64,000 nt of DNA, from assembly GCA_036850595.1 (NCBI GenBank), contig CM072168.1, positions 19,397,982 to 19,461,981 of the forward strand. The letters run 5' to 3'. The translations under genes were made by a program, and so were the position numbers. Positions 57,728 to 64,000 of this stretch are shown one piece after another (the stretch's first letter is position 1; the number at the start of each line of letters is the position of its first letter). The DNA is from Rhyacichthys aspro. Its lineage: Eukaryota > Chordata > Actinopteri > Gobiiformes > Rhyacichthyidae. The notes under the pieces are model-generated. The model had not been told where the DNA came from, searched no databases, and saw only the letters and a list, made by a program, of their open reading frames with translations.

Positions 57728-59220
57728 GACTGGACCATCCCACTGTAAATAGCTTCTTCAACAAATAGCATTTCTGAAAACAAGACCCTTTTACTGATTT
57801 AAACCAGAATAGGACTTTTTTTATACGGCGATAAGAGCTCTACGACGTTCAGAAAAGACAAGGACAACCAAAAAAAGTGGCTGTTTGTGGTGTCGCTGGC
57901 AGCCGTGATTGTTCAAACTGTTTCAAAGAAGAGTGTTTTCGATAAGTACGGTGTGTTTAAAGGGCCGAAAAGCATCACTGAAAATGACAGAGGACCATTT
58001 TTGGGGACGTTTTTGTGTTACAGAGCCTTTCTCGGTGGTTTCCGTTCGTAGTCACTGCCCTCTCTCGGGTCTCTTCTGCCAGAATCTCAGTCGAGCCGAG
58101 CCTCAGCCCGAACACTGTGCAAAATCCAGTAACAGCAATAATCTCAGCCAGTTTCAATAAGTAGCTGCTGTGTATGCATTTAATTTGCCGAGGTTTTCTC
58201 TGAGACGTTCCTGCTGCGGTGCACACTGTGTTGCTGAGTCACCAAATGGCTCACACAAAAGGAGAAGTAAAAGGCTTATCTATTTGTAGTGAGTGGGATT
58301 CAGGGCCATCTTCTGGTAATACACAAATACTATATTCATCTAAAATGAGTTGCATTTTGTTAGATAATAAATGTGTCCAGGTTTGACCATTTTCTTCAGT
58401 AAAAGCATTGAGAAAACAGCATAAGAGACAACAACATTCAGAAAGGCCTAGACCATAATCAAGACCATACTTCTTTTGACACTTTTTATGAATCACTCTC
58501 ATTTTACTCTTGTCTTAGTCTTTACATCAAGGTCCAGGGATTTTAAACCAAAGCTGGCCTTTTTTGTTCAATTTATTCTTGTTATCAGATAAATGTGTCT
58601 CTCATTTTATCTTAATTTTCAAAAGATAACCCTCGCCTCATTCACCAAAAGCTAATGCCTTCATTTGTTTGGATTGATCTTTCTCTGTTTTTGTGTTTTA
58701 TGACTTCCCTGGGATCTTTATTAATGTCTCAAACTCTGATCTTGTTCTCGACTTGGTCTCAGTCCCTCAAAATCCTGTTTTTATTTGTCTCAATTTTAAC
58801 TCTGGTCTTGAATACAGCACTAATAACCATCAGAGGTTTTTCTTCATCTGAGTTTAGCTGGTTGCAGTCTACAAACTAACCACTAGATGTCACTCAATCC
58901 CACACACTGCCTCTTCTTGGCCACCTTTAGTGTTTAAAGTGAACAGATTGTGAGTTCAACCAGTTCTTTTCCACCCTCTTGACCTATTGTACAAACAGTA
59001 TCATACATAACAGATTTCAACCATAATACATGAATAAATCCGGTTTCTTCTGTTAATCTGTAACTAGTTTTCCAAAGCCAGACACAAGCCTATTCTGTAT
59101 TTATTATAAAAATGTAGTGAAGAAAACCAAAATAGCTGATCTATCCTGGAACTAAATGGTGTATTTTGCTTTTTGGTGTCATAATGGACAATAGTAGAGA
59201 GCAGGAACGTGGACTGAACA

Positions 59221-60035
59221 CTAAATCAAGAGCTTTATCTTGTCCAAATAGTGCTGTACATTGACTGCAACAACAACGCTGCATCGATCCGTCTGTTTCT
59301 CTCCCGTCCATCCTCCCTTTTCCAACAATACTTGAGCTTCACGGCTGGAGGCTGCGGCTCTAATCTCACCGAGAGGCGTTAATCTACCATTTTCCAAAAG
59401 GTCTGTGCTTATTCTCATAAAAGTCCCTTTACAATCATCCATTTTATATAACAACCAGTCGTGCTTTTTCAAAATGTCAGTCTGAAATTCCCAGCTGAAA
59501 CAAATGTAGCAGCCAAAGCTCAAAGCATCTCCAGTAATAGGTCTTGGATTATGAACCATAGACATTATAGAAGTATTATGTCTGTGAATGTCTCAGACTG
59601 AAGGACAAAGAGACAGTATTTAGTCATTTCTAAAACCTAAAACCAAGTATAGCTTCACAAGATCCTCCATAATCTCTGTATTTGCAACAGTGACAACAAA
59701 TAATACGCCATTTCCCAAATAATGTGTCCTTCTGGAGACATTTAATCGTATAATACTAGGACTTATTCCTAAAATATCTGGAATATGACCTAAAATGCTG
59801 CTGGGAACATCGGTAAAAACCTGAAATCTCTTTGCTCTTGGATCTATTGTAGGTTGAGAAACACCTAAACCTGTCAGACTCTGATCTGGCAACGAGCTGC
59901 TGTGCCTTTTGTGCTTCGTCGCTGTTGAACTGGCTCTATATTGTTACAGAATTTCCTGGTAGCATTTCTGTATTTGTCAAATAACTTAAATAACTTGGCT
60001 GCCCTCAGTTGATATCTATATTCTGATAACAGCAT
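59221..60035 (-). pseudogene. Broken open frame of unknown origin, antisense to the RhoGEF 3' region
   Basis: On the minus strand a 53-codon frame from ATG 60035 ends at TGA 59874. A second frame, open from 59943, runs to 59221 and is interrupted only by TAA at 59622-59620 and TGA at 59595-59593. Both later blocks are in the same frame, giving about 240 codons with two stops. The first block overlaps the second in another frame, as after a frameshift. The peptides alternate hydrophobic strands with charged turns and look protein-like, not random. I do not recognise the family; a processed pseudogene or an old endogenous viral fragment are both possible. No intron is needed and no poly(A) tail is obvious. 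It could still be chance. Confidence 0.35.
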
Positions 60036-60394
60036 TAATTTGTTTGATCACATGACTCTGTTTAGTGTGCTCTGTTTGCTCCCTTTGTGTTTATTTATGA
60101 AGGCTTTATTTCTTTCAAAGCACTTTACTCTGACTGCATATAAATCCAGTAATGTATTGTTTTGATATGTTGCGCTGTTTGGATTCTGAGTGAGTTTCGT
60201 TGAGTCTCAAACCAAAAGCACTCAGTAAAACCGATGCCGTTTTACGTTTCTGAAGTAGCACTGCTCAAAGAGGTAGCGATCACTGTTTGGAGGGCTGCTC
60301 AACTCCACTTAAACACTGTGCTGCTGGAGAACCCTTTCAAAACTGACTTTCCACCTGCTGTATTATTTCCCCTGTGTAATATATTGTGAATTAT

Positions 60395-60400
60395 ATTAAA
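60395..60400 (+). terminator. Candidate poly(A) signal ATTAAA for the RhoGEF
   Basis: The hexamer ATTAAA sits in TTATATTAAAAGATTTTAAA and is followed 20-40 bp later by G/T-rich sequence. It is the better placed of two candidates; the other is AATAAA near 59032. Confidence 0.3.
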
Positions 60401-60959
60401 AGATTTTAAACTTGACATTGGGCTGTTTTGCTTTAGTTATCATTTTGTAATAGGCCTGTGGTTTTAAAAGCTTTTCTATTTAGTATTGCACATGTACAGA
60501 GCTGTTTAAGTCTATCTGGCGCTGAAATACTTCATTTACTGCAGTAATTATGTATTTAAAGCTGCATACCTATCTGCTAAGTCAAAGAGGCAAGTAAAAT
60601 TTACCTATATTCAAACAGACATCACTGTGTTGTCCCAGTCCCTCTGCTTTACAATCAATGAGTGTTATTTATATAAATATGGGCTAATTTTACTTCACAT
60701 TTGTGTCAGAGGGCTCCTTAGACCCTCCATCAGGGTGAGAAAAAACGTTAAAAACCCAGACAGTTGCTTACAGTGCATCTTATATGAATGAAAATAGTCC
60801 ATATAATAAGTAGAACAGTGGGACTGGGACTTTACTGATTCAATTCTTCAACACAGTGATGTCTGTTTGAACACAGAGTTAAATTTCACTTCTTTGAATC
60901 CAGGTAGGGACTCTGATTGATTTGTCAAAAGTGAAAATTAAATAAAAGACACAAGATGT

Positions 60960-62093
60960 AAGAGTAAATTCTTTTTTATAAAAGAAAAAAAAAACATTTT
61001 CTTTTTTCCAACTACAAACACGGCTGCAAATGATTAACATCGCATTAAGACAAAACATAATGAAGTATCAAATAGATACGTACTCCATGCACCGATGACA
61101 CTCAGTGAAAGATTTACAGAGAAAACTTCACTAAACTGAACAAAGTAGAAAAGGCTCGTCTTAAATTGGCACCTTCTGTCGAAAAAAAAGAGAGGAATTA
61201 CAGCTTAAAACTTCACAAAGTGCACCGTTGTCATTTCTTTGGCTCAAACACTCCAAGTGCCTCATTTATTCAAAATGATTTATGCATATTTACTTCAAAT
61301 CAAACTCATGCTACTTCTTTGACATTAACTCAATGTGGACATTATGTTATTGTTATTTTATGTCTTATTGCGTTTTAGTGACTCATTTTCTGTTTTATAA
61401 ATGAGGCCTCTGGATCTTTAGCCCATTTGGATGCATCAGTCTCATCAGTCATTTTACAAAATGCAGCATAGCTTCAAATGATGAGGTGAACACCAACACT
61501 TTCTGCAAATCAACAGAAAAATAAGCTGAGAATGGCTTAACAATGAAGATCAATACACTGAACTTTAGTCAAATAAGACTCAACTCTGTAAACACAAATC
61601 ACTAAGAAGTAACTGAAAACAACCAGACAGTTCAGGGGCTCCTCTGACGGGACAGACTGAGCCCCGCTGAAGCACTTCTCATGCAGCTCACACACTCAGA
61701 GCTGGGCAATACCAAAATCTTCAATGTACTTTTTGGTGGTGAAATCATAGACTGCAGTTTCAAACCTGGTTTATATGGTCTGAGAGCACCTACAGCAGTC
61801 CTGAGGGGACACTGTTGTCTTTGAAGATCCACTTTTTTGTGACAAACACCATGTCACCTCAAGGCTACTGACGGTGCTTAGATGGAACAGAAAGAAAGGT
61901 TGAGTCAAATTTCATTCGGAATATTTGCCAGATCAAGAATACGGTTTTCCAAAACACTTTTTAGTATTTGCCCAGCTCTAACTCACACTTGCAGTCTGTT
62001 GCTGGGGCCCGGACAGACCCTGGTTCTGTTTTCTCCAGATAATTTAGTGTCCGTTTTGCAGTGGCCAAAGAAAAGTCCCGTGTCCTGCTCCGG
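60960..62093 (-). other. tsn: Probable tsn 3' UTR and flank
   Basis: AT-rich sequence after the tsn stop. On the minus strand an AATAAA near 61268-61263 is followed by G/T-rich sequence and is a candidate poly(A) signal. A MITE-like inverted-repeat segment (61698-61979) lies in it. Confidence 0.4.
61698..61979. mobile_element. Short MITE-like element with terminal inverted repeats
   Basis: AGAGCTGGGCAATA at the left end is mirrored by TATTTGCCCAGCTCT at the right end, 282 bp apart. The GCTGGGC terminus is common among fish non-autonomous DNA elements. No clean target duplication is seen (flanks ACACACTC and AACTCACA). It carries no coding capacity and sits in the presumed tsn 3' UTR. Confidence 0.5.
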
Positions 62094-62327
62094 TCACTGC
62101 TTGTCTCCTCCCGTCTCCGTCTCTTTGGCCAAACCACGGATCGACAGGTCGTACACCACCTCCTCGATCTTCTTCACGTCGTACTTGAGGCCGTCGTAGC
62201 GCTTTCGCAGAGGGTCGTTCTTCAGGTTGAGAAGACGAAAGCCAGAGTCCAGTTCGTTAATGAAGTTGGAAATGCGGATTGGACGGTTGTAGTCTCCGGC
62301 TGTGACGCTGTTCACTGCCAGACGGGA
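62094..62327 (-). CDS. tsn: tsn exon 6 with stop codon
   Basis: The acceptor TTTGTGTCAG is before 62327. Seventy-seven codons from SRLAVNSVTAGDY to the C-terminus KETETGGDKQ, then a stop at 62096-62094. The Leu-rich C-terminal helix (FINELDSGFRLLNLKND) needed for oligomerisation is present. Confidence 0.96.
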   Translation of the reverse strand, partial: SRLAVNSVTAGDYNRPIRISNFINELDSGFRLLNLKNDPLRKRYDGLKYDVKKIEEVVYDLSIRGLAKETETGGDKQ

Positions 62328-63471
62328 CTGACACAAAGAATAAGATTATCTAAACATGTGTGACATTAAATTGTTTCCCTCAACTGGCTTTTGTTTTTGT
62401 CATCACAGACCAGCTCTCTATTTATTTTAACAACTGACCAACTCATACTGATTACAAGTTATGGATTTCAGTTTATTACTTATTATGCTTTTCTTACTTT
62501 TCTTTGACAAAATTTTTTATTGCCATTATTGATTTAGTTCAAATAATGTAACTAAAATAAATACCTATATTTACCAATATGTTGTAAAACTAAACCCATG
62601 GATCCAGACTCACCAGTTCACTGGCCATGATGAGAACTCCAGCCAAATAGTCCTCTACGTCCAGATGAAAGCCCTTCTCTCGCACCACTTCGACTGCAGA
62701 GAGGAGAGCAGTGTTAGGCTGCTGCCCTGGGGACGGTTACACACAGTGACAACTAAGAGCTGCTACTCACTGCCGAGTATCTCTGCTGCCTCCTCCCGCG
62801 TCACCAGAGACTCGGTCTCCAGGTAAACAACAAAAGCTGCCAAGAAAGTCAGGCGCTGCAGGACGAACCGCCAGTGTTCATGAAACCTGAAAACAAGACA
62901 CAAGCACGAGGAAAACATCAGACTTTGGTATCATTGTTGCATACTATGGGCTTATAATATGATACTTAATTTGATAAAGAAGGGATTTTATTACAGACAT
63001 CACCATCTGTGTGACAGTATATTCTCTACAGTTCTCCATTACTGCTTTGGTAACGGGAAAATACAATTGTAAATTTAAGAACAGCCAAAAAGTACAGTTA
63101 AATCAATGAGTCATTTACTTCTAATTTAACCGCAGCCTGATTTAGAGTTCCAGGTAAAACTATATTCAGTAATCCAAAATGTCACACCTGTAATAATGCT
63201 CCACAGGAAATTTAGTTTTGAGCTCTGATATCTGCGTCTTGACGATGTTGAACAACTCCCGAGCCTTTGCGCATTTACTGGGAACTAAAGAGAGGAAGGA
63301 AACACACTCCGGTTTAGACAAATAATCAAACCAATCAAAAACTGATCGATCGGCAAATCCTGAGGAAAAACTCTTACTTTCTTTGAACCCTGTCGGCTGG
63401 TGGACACTCTGAAGTACGGTCAGTATTTCTCTGGCCGTCTGCTCCAAGTTCTGGACCACTTTGCGGATATC
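62094..63471 (-). CDS. tsn: Translin (exons 2-6; exon 1 outside the window)
   Basis: Join on the minus strand: 63471-63378, 63284-63188, 62886-62771, 62693-62614, 62327-62094 (621 nt, 206 residues plus stop). All introns have GT/AG borders and compatible phase. The protein matches vertebrate translin nearly end to end: VVQNLEQTAREILT, FHEHWRFVLQRL, AAFVVYLETE, REKGFHLDVEDYL, SRLAVNSVTAGDY and RKRYDGLKYDVKK. Full-length vertebrate translin is 228 residues, so about 22 N-terminal residues are encoded beyond position 64,000. Translin forms octameric rings, binds single-stranded DNA and RNA, and with TRAX (Tsnax) makes the C3PO endoribonuclease that helps activate RISC. The VTAGD motif, described as a nucleotide-binding site in the family, is intact. 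The gene is compact, with visible introns of 93, 301, 77 and 286 bp. Confidence 0.97.
62614..62693 (-). CDS. tsn: tsn exon 5
   Basis: The acceptor CTGCAG is before 62693 and the donor CTG|GTGAGT is after 62614. It encodes EVVREKGFHLDVEDYLAGVL to ASEL and ends on a codon boundary. Confidence 0.95.
62771..62886 (-). CDS. tsn: tsn exon 4
   Basis: The acceptor is CAG before 62886 and the donor is GGCA|GTGAGT after 62771. It encodes FHEHWRFVLQRLTFLAAF to EEAAEILG, the helical core of the translin fold including the basic/aromatic nucleic-acid contact region. Confidence 0.95.
63188..63284 (-). CDS. tsn: tsn exon 3
   Basis: The acceptor TCTCTTTAG is before 63284 and the donor ACAG|GTGTGA is after 63188. 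It encodes PSKCAKARELF to KFPVEHYY, ending in a split Arg codon completed by exon 4. Confidence 0.95.
63378..63471 (-). CDS. tsn: tsn exon 2
   Basis: The acceptor CTGTAG precedes 63471 and the donor is AAAGAAA|GTAAGAG at 63378/63377. It encodes DIRKVVQNLEQTAREILT onward to GFKE and leaves one base, completed by TT of exon 3 to ATT (Ile). This gives the translin-like E-I-P-S-K-C join. Confidence 0.95.
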
Positions 63472-64000
63472 CTACAGTAAAAAATAAACTAAATGAAATG
63501 AACAGTTTGTGAAAAATAGAGACCAGCAAAATCTGAAGCGAGCAATAGCTCCCTCATGTGGCCTGAGGGTGCATTAAATCATTCTTCAAATACACTTCAA
63601 TTAAATTTTACATGCACAATATTACTAACTTAAATAGTGTGGTGTGTAAATATCTTTAATTTATTCTGTGTGCTTGACATTTTATATGGATAACAGCAAA
63701 AATGATGGTATCTATTAAAAATTAATTAAAAACCAAATTTGTCCAATGAATGAATATGTTGCATGTTCTGTAGTTCAAGATTGAAGCAGGGGACAAAAAG
63801 ATGAATCTGTTTATTTGCGCATTAATCAGTGTAATAATCCTGTTGTTGAAGCTTTACAGGACTGTACATTAACTTCGAATTGATTCTAAGATAAACATAG
63901 ATATTACAAATTAAAAAAGATACAGTACATAGAGGTGACGGGAAACTGGAACAAAAAAAATCATAGAAGAGGGTCTTAATGTAAAATAATAGTCCACCGC
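63472..64000 (-). other. tsn: Part of tsn intron 1
   Basis: No translin N-terminal exon is visible here on the minus strand. The sequence is AT-rich without recognisable repeats. Exon 1 and the promoter must lie to the right of the window. Confidence 0.7.

Larger units (their letters stand above)
57728..60415 (+). other. Probable 3' UTR and downstream sequence of the RhoGEF
   Basis: There is no further plus-strand coding signal after TGA 57727. An AATAAA lies at about 59032-59037, and an ATTAAA at 60395-60400 is followed by T/GT-rich sequence (GGGCTGTTTTGCTTT), so the transcript may end near one of them. The tract holds a broken antisense frame (separate entry) and otherwise AT-rich sequence with nothing recognisable. 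Confidence 0.35.

Noticed and set aside
58251..58502. 83-codon minus-strand frame in the RhoGEF 3' region
   Set aside because: It does not continue the frame of the broken antisense blocks at 59221-60035, and it has no domain. Treated as chance.
62094..62336. Exon 6 of tsn read as a separate small gene
   Set aside because: Its first codons are intronic; the acceptor at 62328 and the match to translin place it as the last exon of tsn.

Overview
The window looks like a stretch of a teleost fish nuclear chromosome. It is AT-rich, rich in introns and transposon remnants, and carries two vertebrate genes with GT/AG introns. The only gene I can name with confidence is translin (tsn), on the minus strand at the right edge. 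The second gene, on the plus strand, is a large DH-PH Rho guanine nucleotide exchange factor that I reconstructed from seven coding exons whose reading phases all agree (3474 nt, 1157 codons plus stop). I could not assign it a symbol.

Layout. Positions 1 to about 29,300 hold no gene I can support. This is AT-rich DNA with scattered GC-richer islets of 150-450 bp (possible conserved regulatory elements), several repeat families, an assembly gap (9855-9954), a 0.5-kb polypurine/polypyrimidine tract (25639-26131) and a Tc1-like end. At 29298-29433 there is a plausible noncoding 5' exon. The RhoGEF coding exons lie at 35736-36023, 36934-38111, 50143-50413, 52805-53006, 53979-54550, 55635-55780 and 56911-57727. 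The 12-kb second intron is swollen by repeats. The RhoGEF 3' UTR probably runs to about 60,400 and contains, in antisense, a broken open frame of unknown origin (60035-59221). tsn follows tail to tail: exons 2 to 6 are at 63471-62094, and exon 1 lies beyond the window.

The most striking feature is a repeat system. At least eight insertions share ends of the type CAGTGGTGTCAAACTCAA and CACACATGTCAAACTCAA, and some show imperfect 8-bp target duplications, as in hAT-type DNA transposons. Each carries an internal minisatellite with a 21-bp unit (consensus GGTTTTAGATGGATTTGAACA). The arrays differ in length from about 10 to about 100 units and have expanded independently, with higher-order periods that are exact multiples of 21 bp. 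Related arrays without clear ends occur at 991-1833 and 28443-28760. Twenty-one bases is two DNA helical turns, and the T-tracts in each unit are about 10.5 bp apart, so these arrays may be intrinsically curved. Two copies end within 40 bp of RhoGEF splice acceptors.

The two genes are neighbours on opposite strands and show no obvious functional link. The RhoGEF should activate Rho-family GTPases at membranes. Translin is an RNA/DNA-binding octamer subunit and part of the C3PO RNase.
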